This document shows, piece after piece, positions 26,870-36,261 of a stretch of DNA of 64,000 bases. Every line of letters begins with the position of its first letter. The stretch's first letter is position 1. The stretch covers positions 41,885-105,884 of the forward strand of contig NZ_JBJYIN010000018.1 in NCBI RefSeq assembly GCF_046237015.1. Reading direction: 5' to 3'. Source of the stretch: JBJYIN01 sp046237015 (GTDB lineage: Bacteria > Pseudomonadota > Gammaproteobacteria > Enterobacterales > Enterobacteriaceae). The position numbers and the translations under genes are program-made. The notes below the pieces were generated by a model. That model worked only from the letters and a program-made list of their open reading frames with translations, was not told the origin of the DNA and searched no databases.

Positions 26870-27772
26870 ATGGATATAAAACAGCTCATTTATCTGTGCA
26901 ATTTGGAGAAGGAACGCCATTTTGGTCGGGCTGCCGAAGCCAGTTTCGTTAGCCAGCCGACGCTTTCAATGCGGTTAAAAAATCTGGAACGTGAATTGGA
27001 TTTGGCATTGATTAATCGGGGGAATAATTTTGAAGGCTTTACGGCGGAGGGGGAACGGGTTTTGGCCTGGGCTCGGGAAATTGTCTCCGTCTATCAAGGA
27101 CTAAAGCTGGAAGTGGCTTCATTAAAACGTGGCGTAAGTGGCATACTGCGTATCGGCACGGTACCTCAAAGTAGTATGGCGTTATCCTGTTTACTGGCGG
27201 CAGTGAATGAGCATTACCCGCAGTTGGATTTTCAAATATCCTTGTTTAGCGCTGATCAATTGCTGGAAGCGTTAAACGCACATTCTGTTGATGTTGGTAT
27301 CGGTTTTTTCGAACTCTCGACGTTACAGGAACTACACTTTCAGGCCGTTCCATTGATGGAGCAAGGTGTTGACCTGATCTTTCATCCCCAGCATTTTCCG
27401 CAAATGGTTGGCGATACGCCTCTGGGTTTACATGACATCGTTAACCTCCCGCTGTGTCTGGCTGAGCCGAGCCGTTATTTCCGTCGTTATCTGGATAGCC
27501 ATTTCCGGGGTACCGGTGTGTCGTTATGGGTCAAGGTGGAAAGCAGTTCGATCCTGCAATTGTTGCAAAGTGTTTTTGTCGGCCTGGGGTGTGGTATCGT
27601 CCCGCGAGGTAGCCTGATCCCCGAGATGACGCCAGCATTGAGTATGCGGCCGATTACGTTGCCCGCCATGCAACGGCGGGCAGCCATTGTGGTGGCGCAG
27701 GTTGGGCGAGCGACGCCGCTGGCGCAGAATTTTTTTGCCGCAGCGCAAGCGTGGCTTGTTCGAACACAATAA
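26870..27772 (+). CDS. LysR-family transcriptional regulator
   Basis: A 300-residue LysR regulator: winged helix-turn-helix at residues 1-60 (MDIKQLIYLCNLEKERHFGR, AAEASFVSQPTLSMRLKNLE) and a periplasmic-binding-like effector domain from about residue 90. It begins in the promoter region shared with the YdeP-type oxidoreductase, its likely target. It is convergent with the LacI-type regulator gene; the two stop codons are only three bases apart. The effector is unknown. Confidence 0.9.
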   Translation: MDIKQLIYLCNLEKERHFGRAAEASFVSQPTLSMRLKNLERELDLALINRGNNFEGFTAEGERVLAWAREIVSVYQGLKLEVASLKRGVSGILRIGTVPQSSMALSCLLAAVNEHYPQLDFQISLFSADQLLEALNAHSVDVGIGFFELSTLQELHFQAVPLMEQGVDLIFHPQHFPQMVGDTPLGLHDIVNLPLCLAEPSRYFRRYLDSHFRGTGVSLWVKVESSSILQLLQSVFVGLGCGIVPRGSLIPEMTPALSMRPITLPAMQRRAAIVVAQVGRATPLAQNFFAAAQAWLVRTQ

Positions 27773-27775
27773 TGG

Positions 27776-28846
27776 TTAGTCGTAGAGATGATCGTCCTGC
27801 ACAGGGGCATGGGTTTTACTGGGGCGGAGCCGTCGCACGGAATCGCGAGTAACCAGTTGCCCGTTTAGTAGCAGGTTGCCTATGGGCGCGTCGGGCTGCA
27901 TTAACTGACGCTGTAGTAGGCGGACGGCTTCTTCACCTAGCGCCTCCCGGGGAACGAGTACCGACGTTAATGGAATATCATGAATGGCAGCCAGATTAAA
28001 ACCGTCCATACTCATGACTGAAATATCCTGTGGAACTCGTAAGCCTGCCTGACTGAGCGCATTGACCGCGCCAACGGCAATAAAATCCCCACCAGCAAGA
28101 ATCGCCGTCGGCCTTTGTTCCGGCGGACATTGTGCCAGAAATGTCGCCATTTTCTCTTCGGTTTCTGCCGTGCTGAAATTTCTCAGCATCAGCAGATTAT
28201 GTTGGTCGGAAAACGATAAATTATGATTCTGGTACGCGTCACGAATGCCTGCCAGACGGGATTCCATCGTATAGCGGCGCAAGCAGAGTAGGGTAAGAAT
28301 GTCGCGATGTCCCTGTTCAAACAGGTAGTTCAGGGAGAATTCCCCGATTAATCGATGCGCTGGCGCGACGCCAGATAATCTCATCTTTTGGTCGAGACAA
28401 TTTATCAGGATGCAAGGCTTGCCAATATCAGCAGCCAACGCGTGAATATAGGGATCATCAATACCGATTAGCATGGCCGCTTCTGTCTCTGGATCGCTCA
28501 TTTTCTCCAGAAAAAGTGGCACATCGCTATTGTTTTCATCCAAACCACAATAGCGCACACGCACTTCATGAGGTGCCAGCGCATCAATAATACTTTGTAT
28601 GACCTTGTGATAAAAGATGTCAGACCGGATGTCAAAAGCACGCTGTGGTGCGAAGACGATAAGGCTGTTTAACAGCAGGCGACCGGTCGCTAAATCATTC
28701 AATACGCCATATTGGCGAGCCGCAGTAAGAATTTGTGATTTTGCCATATCGCTGGTATTGGATTTCCCCGACAAGACGCGTGATACCGTGCTGATCGAGA
28801 ATCCAGTCTGGGCCGAAATTTCACGTATTTTCAGGTTTCTTTTCAT
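27776..28846 (-). CDS. LacI-family transcriptional repressor
   Basis: A 356-residue LacI/PurR-type protein with N-terminal helix-turn-helix and hinge (KIREISAQTGFSISTVSRVL) and a sugar-binding core (AAMLIGIDDPYIHALAADIG, TAILAGGDFIAVGAVNALSQ, DISVMSMDGFNLAAIHDIPL). It is divergent from an ExuT-like transporter and GH31 glycosidase gene pair and is the natural candidate for their repressor. The family-typical hinge helix (LxxPxxxA) is atypical here: after ATGR the sequence runs LLLNSLIVFAP. The inducer is probably the imported sugar acid or its cleavage product. Confidence 0.9.
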   Translation of the reverse strand: MKRNLKIREISAQTGFSISTVSRVLSGKSNTSDMAKSQILTAARQYGVLNDLATGRLLLNSLIVFAPQRAFDIRSDIFYHKVIQSIIDALAPHEVRVRYCGLDENNSDVPLFLEKMSDPETEAAMLIGIDDPYIHALAADIGKPCILINCLDQKMRLSGVAPAHRLIGEFSLNYLFEQGHRDILTLLCLRRYTMESRLAGIRDAYQNHNLSFSDQHNLLMLRNFSTAETEEKMATFLAQCPPEQRPTAILAGGDFIAVGAVNALSQAGLRVPQDISVMSMDGFNLAAIHDIPLTSVLVPREALGEEAVRLLQRQLMQPDAPIGNLLLNGQLVTRDSVRRLRPSKTHAPVQDDHLYD

Positions 28847-29007
28847 TTTGTGATCTTGTTCAACTTATAAAATGACAAAATTTTCACGGCTGATAAGTTG
28901 GCATTTTAGCTATATCAGCACCGCCATTCGATTTAATTATGAGCTTACCATGAAAATTTTTGCAAAAAAGTGAGTGTTGTGACGTTTTTAATTGTTCTAG
29001 TCTCATT

Positions 29008-29019
29008 TTGGTAAACCAA
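29008..29019. promoter_or_regulatory. TTGGTAAACCAA operator candidate
   Basis: An inverted repeat TTGGT-AA-ACCAA in the 319-base region between the LacI-type gene and the transporter gene, about 150 bases before the transporter start. Its size and symmetry suit a LacI-family repressor. The rest of the region is AT-rich with no gene. Confidence 0.45.
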
Positions 29020-29165
29020 TTTTTATGAGTAATAAAACCGATATTTATTTTAAATTCTTAAAATACAGATAGATAAAAAGATGATATGTCTCTAAGAGGG
29101 TAAATTGTTAAAACCCTATCAACATATCAGACCAATATAACCTTATCTCGGCGAGGAAGTTCATA

Positions 29166-30473
29166 ATGAGTCTCGATATTAATCAGACACCGATTGCAAC
29201 AAAGGGAAAGCGAAAACTTAAAAATTTGCGTTGGTGGATACTGGCGCTGTTTTTACTGGGGGTGACCGTCAACTACATCACCCGCAACTCACTGGGCATA
29301 CTCGCGCCTGAACTAAAAAGCAGTCTGGGTATTACCACAGAGCAGTACTCATGGATCGTTGGCGCATTTCAATTGGCCTACACGATTTTTCAGCCATTGT
29401 GTGGTTGGCTGATTGATGTCATTGGCCTAAAGGTCGGGTTCCTTGTCTGTGCGGTTATCTGGGCGGCAATGTGTATGTTGCACGCCGGTGCCGGAAGCTG
29501 GATTCATTTGGCGATCTTACGCTTCTTTATGGGGGCCTCTGAAGCCGCCGCCACCCCCGCAAATGCCAAAACGCTGGGTGAGTGGTTTCCTAAGAAAGAA
29601 CGTCCGGTTGCGGCGGGTTGGGCTGGTGTCGGCTTTTCCGTCGGTGCGATGCTGGCTCCGCCTATTATCGTGATTGCCCATGTCAATTTTGGCTGGCAAG
29701 GGGCATTTATGTTCACCGGTGCGTTGGCCATGCTGTGGGTTATTCTTTGGTGGTTGTTTTACCACAACCCGGAAAATCACCCCAATTTGAGCCGTGATGA
29801 GCTGGATTTCATTCGTCAGGATAATGAACTCCCACCGGTTAAACTGCCGTTCTTCACCGCGCTGAAAACCGTATCGAAAAATAAGCGGTTCTACGGTATT
29901 GCCATTCCGGCATTTATGGCTGAACCCGCCTGGGCTGTGCTGAGTTTCTGGGTACCGCTCTACCTGGCGAATGAACGTGGTATGGATCTCAAACAAATTG
30001 CCATGTTTGCCTGGCTGCCGTTTTTGGCTGCCGATTTGGGGAGTGTGGCGAGTGGTTATCTGACTCGTTTATATGTGCGTCTGTTTGGATGTTCTCGCGT
30101 CAACTCTATCGTTGCCAGTTCAGTAACCGGTGCGTTTCTCATGTTATCGCTGGCATTGGTCGCGATTACTCGCGATCCCTGGATGGCTATCTTATTGATT
30201 TCTATTGGCGGATTCGGTCATCAGGTTATTTCCTGCATGCTCAGTGCGTTGGTTGTGGAATCGTTTGATAAAGGTCAGATGGCGACAGTGAATGGTATGC
30301 GTGGCTCTTTCGCCTGGATCGCCAGTTTCCTGTTTTCCCTATTGATTGGCGTTACCGCCGACAAAATTGGTTTTAACCCGCTCTTTGTGGCGATGGGATT
30401 CTTCGATCTTATCGGTGCGGTTTTCCTTATTGCTTTTATTGCTGAGCGTCGTCAAAAAACGCGGTCACTGTAA
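29166..30473 (+). CDS. MFS transporter, anion:cation symporter family (ExuT-like)
   Basis: A 435-residue inner-membrane transporter with 12 predicted spans. Its closest remembered relative is hexuronate transporter ExuT: SWIVGAFQLAYTIFQPLCGW, FMGASEAAATPANAK, EWFPKKERPVAAGW, PAFMAEPAWAVLSFWVPLYL and MFAWLPFLAADLGSVASGYL align with ExuT signatures. Proteins of this family take up sugar acids and other organic anions with protons. It is followed after 39 bases by a GH31 glycosidase gene, so the imported compound is probably an acidic alpha-glycoside. AGGAAG lies at 29153-29158 before the ATG. Confidence 0.9.
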   Translation: MSLDINQTPIATKGKRKLKNLRWWILALFLLGVTVNYITRNSLGILAPELKSSLGITTEQYSWIVGAFQLAYTIFQPLCGWLIDVIGLKVGFLVCAVIWAAMCMLHAGAGSWIHLAILRFFMGASEAAATPANAKTLGEWFPKKERPVAAGWAGVGFSVGAMLAPPIIVIAHVNFGWQGAFMFTGALAMLWVILWWLFYHNPENHPNLSRDELDFIRQDNELPPVKLPFFTALKTVSKNKRFYGIAIPAFMAEPAWAVLSFWVPLYLANERGMDLKQIAMFAWLPFLAADLGSVASGYLTRLYVRLFGCSRVNSIVASSVTGAFLMLSLALVAITRDPWMAILLISIGGFGHQVISCMLSALVVESFDKGQMATVNGMRGSFAWIASFLFSLLIGVTADKIGFNPLFVAMGFFDLIGAVFLIAFIAERRQKTRSL

Positions 30474-30512
30474 TTTCTTTTTTGCTTAATCATTTCCTGA
30501 AAAGGACGCTGT

Positions 30513-32876
30513 ATGAAAACGCTAAAAAATTGGGTATTTCGCCATCAAACCCCCGAGTATGTTGAACTGCTGGTTGATGATAAACACACTTTTCGGCTCT
30601 ACATTTTAGAGCAAGGATTGGCCCGTGTATTGATCAAACAGAATGATGAGCTACAGCTCAAACGAACCTGGAGCATCGCGCCGCAGCAGGATGTCCCCTG
30701 GACGGGGCGGAACAGGGAAAGCAGTGAAGGCTTCAGCCTGCCAGGGTTCTTGCTGGAAGAGTATGAGGGCGGTTTGCGTGTTAGCACCGATCGCCTGCGG
30801 GTGACGATCCACCAACCGTTGTGGCTGTCGTGGGAATATTTTGATGCGCAAGGTGAGTGGCAACTGCTGGCCGCCGATCGTGCCACCAGCGCCTACCTAC
30901 TTAACCAACACGGTGATGGTGTGGCGCACTATCAGCGTCGTTTTCCACAAGAACGTTATTATGGTTTAGGGGAGAAAGCCGGCAACCTGGAGCGCACAGG
31001 GCGGCGTTTTGAATTTCGCAATCTGGATGCCATGGGCTATAACGCGGCGGAAACCGATCCTCTGTACAAACATATTCCATTCACCATTACCCGGCGGGAA
31101 GACGTGAGTTTCGGGCTGTTCTATGACAACCTGAGCAGCACGTGGGTCGATCTGGGTAATGAAATCGATAACTACCACCAGTCTTATCGTCGCTATCAGG
31201 CAGAGGCTGGCGATCTGGATTACTACCTGTTTATCGGACCGCGCGTATTGGATGTCACCAAATCCTTTGTACGTCTGACGGGTAAAACGCTGTTCGGGCC
31301 GAAGTGGAGCCTGGGGTATAGCGGTTCTACGATGCATTACACCGATGCCCCCGATGCGCAGCAGCAGCTCATTAAATTTATCGCGTTATGTCGTGAACAC
31401 GATATTCCATGTGATTCATTCCAGCTCTCGTCTGGTTACACGTCGATTAATAACAAACGCTACGTGTTTAACTGGAACTACGACAAGGTGCCGCAACCGG
31501 AAGTGATGTCACAGGCGTTCCATCATGCGGGTTTAAAGCTGGCGGCGAATATCAAGCCTTGTCTGCTTCAGGATCACCCGCGATATGATGAAGTGGCAAC
31601 ACAGGGACTCTTTATCCGTGATTCGGAATCGGATGCGCCGGAACGTTCGAGTTTTTGGGATGATGAAGGTTCCCACCTGGATTTCACCAACCCGGCAACG
31701 GTGGCATGGTGGCAGGAGAATGTGACACGTCAACTGCTGGAAAAAGGTATTGATTCCACCTGGAATGACAACAACGAATATGAAGTCTGGGATGGCGAAG
31801 CCCGTTGTCATGGCTTTGGTGAAGCGATATCGATCAAAAACATTCGACCGTTGATGCCGTTACTGATGATGCGTGCTTCTCTGGAGGCACAACAGCGCTT
31901 TGCCCCTGAACTGCGCCCGTATCTGATTTCTCGCTCTGGCTGTGCCGGAATGCAGCGTTATGTACAAACCTGGAGTGGTGATAATCGCACTAGCTGGCAG
32001 ACATTACGCTACAACACGCGCATGGGTGTTGGTATGAGCCTGTCTGGTTTGTATAACGTCGGTCATGATGTGGGTGGCTTTTCCGGGGATAAGCCCGACG
32101 CAGAGCTGTTTGTACGTTGGGTACAGAATGGTGTGATGCATCCTCGTTTTACGATCCACTCATGGAATGACGATCATACGGTTAATGAACCTTGGATGTA
32201 TCCGTCCGTGACGTCGGCTATTCGTAGTGCGATTGCACTTCGCTATCGCATGCTGCCGTATTTCTATACGTTATTGTGGCAGGCGAGCGCAGATGACGAG
32301 CCGATGATTCGTCCGACCTTCCTTGACCATGAACAGGATGCGGCTACGTTTGCAGAAACCGATGATTTCATGCTGGGACGCGATGTGCTGGTGGCCAGCG
32401 TGGTGGAACCCGAGCAGCGTCAACGGTCTGTCTACCTGCCAGCCAATGAATCAGGTTGGTATGATTTTTATTCCGGCCAGTGGTTTATGGGCGGACAAAC
32501 GATCACTCTAGATGCCCCGTTGGAACGCTTGCCGCTGTTGGTTCGTGCGGGAGCGATGCTTCCACTGTCTGGACGAACGGCATACGTTAATCAGAAAGAA
32601 GATGACTGCCGCGAGTTTTTACTCTTTCCTCCCGCAGGGCCAGGAGTCGATCGTGGTTTGCTGTTTGAGGATGATGGTGAAACGTGGGGATGGAAACAGG
32701 GGAATGCGCTGTGGTTGCGTTGGGAAATCCGCGCCGATAGCCAGCGTATTGACGTTAGCTTTACCTCGGAAGGGGAATATCAACCGGCGTGGCATCAGGC
32801 TGAGATCCGTTTGCCAGCCGGAGAACAGCGTACGTTGTATATCAACGGTGAGCGAACCAATGTGTTTAAACGTTAA
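30513..32876 (+). CDS. Glycoside hydrolase family 31 alpha-glycosidase
   Basis: A 787-residue GH31 enzyme without signal peptide, so cytoplasmic. Order: N-terminal beta-sandwich (about 1-250), (beta/alpha)8 barrel (about 260-590), C-terminal beta domains. The nucleophile is probably D419 in STWNDNNEYE; the acid/base is D490 in TWSGDNRTSW. The nucleophile loop WNDNNE differs from the alpha-glucosidase form WxDMNE and the sulfoquinovosidase/xylosidase forms, so the substrate is unusual or at least not a plain maltoside. It would cleave a compound imported by the ExuT-like transporter. AAAAGGA precedes the ATG. Confidence 0.9.
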   Translation: MKTLKNWVFRHQTPEYVELLVDDKHTFRLYILEQGLARVLIKQNDELQLKRTWSIAPQQDVPWTGRNRESSEGFSLPGFLLEEYEGGLRVSTDRLRVTIHQPLWLSWEYFDAQGEWQLLAADRATSAYLLNQHGDGVAHYQRRFPQERYYGLGEKAGNLERTGRRFEFRNLDAMGYNAAETDPLYKHIPFTITRREDVSFGLFYDNLSSTWVDLGNEIDNYHQSYRRYQAEAGDLDYYLFIGPRVLDVTKSFVRLTGKTLFGPKWSLGYSGSTMHYTDAPDAQQQLIKFIALCREHDIPCDSFQLSSGYTSINNKRYVFNWNYDKVPQPEVMSQAFHHAGLKLAANIKPCLLQDHPRYDEVATQGLFIRDSESDAPERSSFWDDEGSHLDFTNPATVAWWQENVTRQLLEKGIDSTWNDNNEYEVWDGEARCHGFGEAISIKNIRPLMPLLMMRASLEAQQRFAPELRPYLISRSGCAGMQRYVQTWSGDNRTSWQTLRYNTRMGVGMSLSGLYNVGHDVGGFSGDKPDAELFVRWVQNGVMHPRFTIHSWNDDHTVNEPWMYPSVTSAIRSAIALRYRMLPYFYTLLWQASADDEPMIRPTFLDHEQDAATFAETDDFMLGRDVLVASVVEPEQRQRSVYLPANESGWYDFYSGQWFMGGQTITLDAPLERLPLLVRAGAMLPLSGRTAYVNQKEDDCREFLLFPPAGPGVDRGLLFEDDGETWGWKQGNALWLRWEIRADSQRIDVSFTSEGEYQPAWHQAEIRLPAGEQRTLYINGERTNVFKR

Positions 32877-33336
32877 TCACTGAATTGTTATCTCTGTTAT
32901 CCAAACGCTAATCCCCACTAATCCGTGGGGATTTTTTTGCCTCGTCGATGTTCCTTTTTTTCTACCTATTCTTTGTCGTGTAGCCTATTCCATCCTTAAA
33001 AAGGGGTATTTATTTTGATAAGTACCAATAAGCTATTTTTTATCACATGTTCAATTATTGTTAATTAAATTAAGATCAATAATGGTTTTATTTCTTGATA
33101 AGATGCGTAGATGTTAATAAATATGATAGTGGCTAATATTATAATCATATATGACCTCAATCCCTTACTTTTTGTGATTATATCTGGCGATTAAAATATT
33201 AAAAAAAAGTATTAATATATTAAAAAAAATACATACTCGGTAAGTAATAACATTAGCCAAAAAAACAATGAAAAAACCATGGCTTTATTGTGCTTTATTT
33301 TATGAAGAATTTTTATTTTAAAGTGGAGAGTTCATC
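32877..33336. other. Very AT-rich intergenic region before the flavoprotein fusion
   Basis: After the GH31 terminator, about 400 bases are strongly AT-rich and carry no gene. At 33066-33079 TAAAT-N4-ATCAA matches 8 of 10 positions of an FNR box. The region is likely to be the promoter of the 945-residue flavoprotein and a target for AT-binding silencers such as H-NS. Confidence 0.45.
32910..32938 (+). terminator. Terminator of the transporter-GH31 operon
   Basis: AATCCCCAC (32910-32918) pairs with GTGGGGATT (32925-32933) across a 6-base loop, followed by a T run. A standard intrinsic terminator 34 bases after the GH31 stop codon. Confidence 0.85.
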
Positions 33337-36174
33337 ATGATGGATATTAACGCGCAGTTGTTAAAATCTTTCACCTTACCTAATGGCTTTTGTCTCAAAA
33401 ATAGGGTGTTGATGGCACCAATGACGACCTGTAGTGGTTTCTTTGATGGCAGCGTGACGAAAGAGTTAATTGAATATTATGAACGGCGAGCGGGCAGTAT
33501 TGGAACTGTCATTGTGGAATGCTGTTTTATTGACGACAGAGGGTTGGCATTCCCAGGTGCGATTGGTATTGATAAGGACGATAAAATCGCCGGTCTGGCA
33601 AAAATCGCCGCGGCAATAAAAGCGAAAGGTTCAACAGCGATATTGCAGATTTACCACGGTGGACGCATGGTTGAACCCCGCTTCATCGGTGGGCAAACAC
33701 CGGTGGCACCGAGTGCGCTGGCTGCGCCGAGAGCGGGGACAGTAACGCCCCTCGAACTGACCGCTGAAGGCGTTAACGAAATGGTCAGGAAGTTTGGCGA
33801 TGCGGTCCATCGGGCGATCCAAGCCGGTTTCGATGGTGTTGAAATTCATGGTGCCAATACCTACTTGATCCAGCAATTCTATTCTCCTAATTCCAATCAA
33901 CGTACTGATGAATGGGGAGGAAGTCGAGATAATCGGGCAAGGTTCCCTTTAGCAGTATTGGATATTACTCATAAAGTAGTAAATAAGTATGCCGATCGTT
34001 CATTTATTATCGGCTATCGGTTCTCACCAGAAGAAATAGAAGAACCCGGTATTCGTTTTGACGATACGTTATATTTGCTCGACAAACTCGCAAAAAAAGG
34101 ACTGGATTATGTTCATTTCTCAATGGGAAACATTTTGCGATCATCATTGGTCGATATTGGTGACCCAACGCCGCTGATTAAAAAATATATCGCTCAGCGC
34201 TCCAGTGAACTTGAAAAAATACCCGTTATAGGCGTAGGGGAAATAGTGACAGGCTCTGATGCTGTGAGTGCGTTGGAAAATGGCTATGATCTTATTGCCG
34301 TCGGGCGAGCATGTATTGCTTATCCGGATTGGACCGATCGGATTAGCGAACTCAACAATATCGAACTCTATATTGAAAGTGATAAACGTGAAGCATTAAC
34401 GATCCCTGAACCGTTATGGCGTTTTTCCCTGGTGGAAGCGATGATTCGGGATGTGAGTTTAAACGGGAAGAAATTCAAGGCCGGTATTTATCAGGAAAAA
34501 ATTCAGGATGAAAGTGGTGAAATAAAGCTGAATGTCAGCTTTGAACCCGATCGGATAAAAAATATTGAGTTGGAAGATTCGGGGGAAAATTCATCATTGC
34601 TTATTAGCTTTGACGTGATCAAAAGTCGAATTCTGGCGACCAATAGCCCACATGTTGATGCCGTAACTGGTGCAACGATGCAGAGCGAGGCGATTAAAAA
34701 AGCGGTAACGAAAGCGATGGTAAAATCCTGCAAGGCGGCTTTTCTGGAAGAAGGGGGAAACCCGGATGAAAAACCGGAAGTTGATGTGGTCGTCATTGGC
34801 AGCGGTGGTGCAGGGCTAGCGGCGGCCATTCAGGCTAGCGAAGCGGGCGCTCGCGTGATGATTATCGAAAAAATGCCGGTGATCGGGGGGAATACCATCA
34901 AGGCATCGGCGGGGATGAACGCGGCGGGAACCGTCTTCCAAAAAAGGAAAGGCATTGAGGATAGCCAGGATGTGTTTTATCGCGAGACGTTAAAAAGCGG
35001 TAAGCAAAAGAACAATCCTGAGCTGGTAAAATATTTCGTGGAACATGCCGCAGAAGCCATTGATTGGCTTGCTGAACACGACATTGAGCTGAGCGATATC
35101 ACCACGACTGGCGGTATGAGTATCGATCGAACACACCGTCCCGCGAGCGGCGCAGCGGTCGGTGGTTATTTGGTCAGCGGGTTAGTGAAAAACGTCAATA
35201 AGCAAAATATTGATGTCATGCTGGATACTACGGTGCTGGACGTGCTTCAGGAAAATGGCAAAGTCACTGGGGTTCGTATTATTAATGATGAGAACGAAGA
35301 AAAAATCATTCTAACGAAAACGGTGATCGTCGCGACAGGAGGATTCAGCGCCAATGAAGCGATGGTGGTAAAATATCGGCCTGATTTGCACGGTTTTGTC
35401 ACAACAAACCATAAAGGGGCGACCGGTGGCGGTATTCGCCTGCTGGAGAATATTGGCGCGAGTACCGTCGATATGGGGGAAATTCAGACGCACCCCACGG
35501 TTGAACAAACCACATCCTATCTGATCTCAGAATCTATTCGCGGCGGAGGGGCTATTCTGGTCTCTCAGTCTGGTGAACGGTTCTTTAATGAGTTGGAGAC
35601 TCGCGATAACGTTTCTTCCGCCATTGTTAATTTGCCGGAAAAATACGCCTATATCGTGTTCGATCAGCAAGTGAGAGAGCGTAACCGGGCTGTTGAAGAA
35701 TACCTATCACAAGGATTAGCCGTTTGCGGCGAAAGTATTGCCGAACTGGCGGACAAATTAGGCATTGCGTCGACGGCTCTGCAAGAGACGCTCAGCCGCT
35801 ATAACGTTTTTGTTAACAATGGATATGATGAGGAGTTTGGCCGAACCACCGGTATGCGCTCTCCGCTTGCTCATGCACCATTTTATGCCATTAAGGTTGC
35901 GCCCGGCGTGCACCATACGATGGGGGGTGTCGTGATCAATGCTGATGCTGCCGTACTGGATCACCGTCAGCAGGTTCTCCCCGGCGTTTATGCCGCCGGT
36001 GAAGTGGTGGGGGGGATTCATGGTGCAAACCGTATTGGCGGTAATGCCGTCGCGGATATCATCATTTTTGGGATTCGCGCCGGATTGCAGGCTGCGGCTT
36101 ATGCAACGTCAGTAAATAATGTGGCACAGGTGGATTTCGAAGAGAAAACCGTGAGGCTGAAGGCCGCGTCATAA
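33337..36174 (+). CDS. OYE / FMN_bind / fumarate-reductase-type flavoprotein fusion (probable NADH:fumarate or enoate reductase)
   Basis: A 945-residue, three-domain cytosolic flavoprotein. Residues about 1-350 are an old-yellow-enzyme TIM barrel (YHGGR, VEIHGAN, EWGGSRDNRARF) that should take electrons from NAD(P)H. Residues about 370-460 are an FMN_bind domain with flavinylation motif DAVTGAT (441-447; FMN would sit on T447). Residues about 483-930 are FAD_binding_2 (VVIGSGGAG at 486-493). Catalytic residues of soluble fumarate reductases are kept: H719 (QTHPT), R748 (GERFFNE), H860 (HHTMGG), R899 (GANRIGGNA). Position 731 is Ser where Shewanella Fcc3 has Thr. This architecture matches the water-soluble NADH:fumarate oxidoreductase described in Klebsiella. 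ATG 33337 follows GGAG. Confidence 0.93.
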   Translation: MMDINAQLLKSFTLPNGFCLKNRVLMAPMTTCSGFFDGSVTKELIEYYERRAGSIGTVIVECCFIDDRGLAFPGAIGIDKDDKIAGLAKIAAAIKAKGSTAILQIYHGGRMVEPRFIGGQTPVAPSALAAPRAGTVTPLELTAEGVNEMVRKFGDAVHRAIQAGFDGVEIHGANTYLIQQFYSPNSNQRTDEWGGSRDNRARFPLAVLDITHKVVNKYADRSFIIGYRFSPEEIEEPGIRFDDTLYLLDKLAKKGLDYVHFSMGNILRSSLVDIGDPTPLIKKYIAQRSSELEKIPVIGVGEIVTGSDAVSALENGYDLIAVGRACIAYPDWTDRISELNNIELYIESDKREALTIPEPLWRFSLVEAMIRDVSLNGKKFKAGIYQEKIQDESGEIKLNVSFEPDRIKNIELEDSGENSSLLISFDVIKSRILATNSPHVDAVTGATMQSEAIKKAVTKAMVKSCKAAFLEEGGNPDEKPEVDVVVIGSGGAGLAAAIQASEAGARVMIIEKMPVIGGNTIKASAGMNAAGTVFQKRKGIEDSQDVFYRETLKSGKQKNNPELVKYFVEHAAEAIDWLAEHDIELSDITTTGGMSIDRTHRPASGAAVGGYLVSGLVKNVNKQNIDVMLDTTVLDVLQENGKVTGVRIINDENEEKIILTKTVIVATGGFSANEAMVVKYRPDLHGFVTTNHKGATGGGIRLLENIGASTVDMGEIQTHPTVEQTTSYLISESIRGGGAILVSQSGERFFNELETRDNVSSAIVNLPEKYAYIVFDQQVRERNRAVEEYLSQGLAVCGESIAELADKLGIASTALQETLSRYNVFVNNGYDEEFGRTTGMRSPLAHAPFYAIKVAPGVHHTMGGVVINADAAVLDHRQQVLPGVYAAGEVVGGIHGANRIGGNAVADIIIFGIRAGLQAAAYATSVNNVAQVDFEEKTVRLKAAS

Positions 36175-36188
36175 TCGCTCAAATCGTT

Positions 36189-36217
36189 ATCCCCGCGGTA
36201 GTTAGCGGGGATTTTTT
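36189..36217 (+). terminator. Terminator after the flavoprotein fusion
   Basis: ATCCCCGC (36189-36196) pairs with GCGGGGAT (36205-36212), followed by six T. It lies between the fusion gene and the ApbE gene, so read-through or a separate promoter is needed for the latter. Confidence 0.8.
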
Positions 36218-36261
36218 CCCGATCGTTGAGAGTGTGAAGGCGCGAATAGCGCCTAAATATC

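Noticed and set aside
28850..29165. KdgR-type operator ahead of the ExuT-like transporter
   Set aside because: No site resembling the pectinolysis operator (TGAAA..TTTCA with proper spacing) was found; only the LacI-type inverted repeat stands out.
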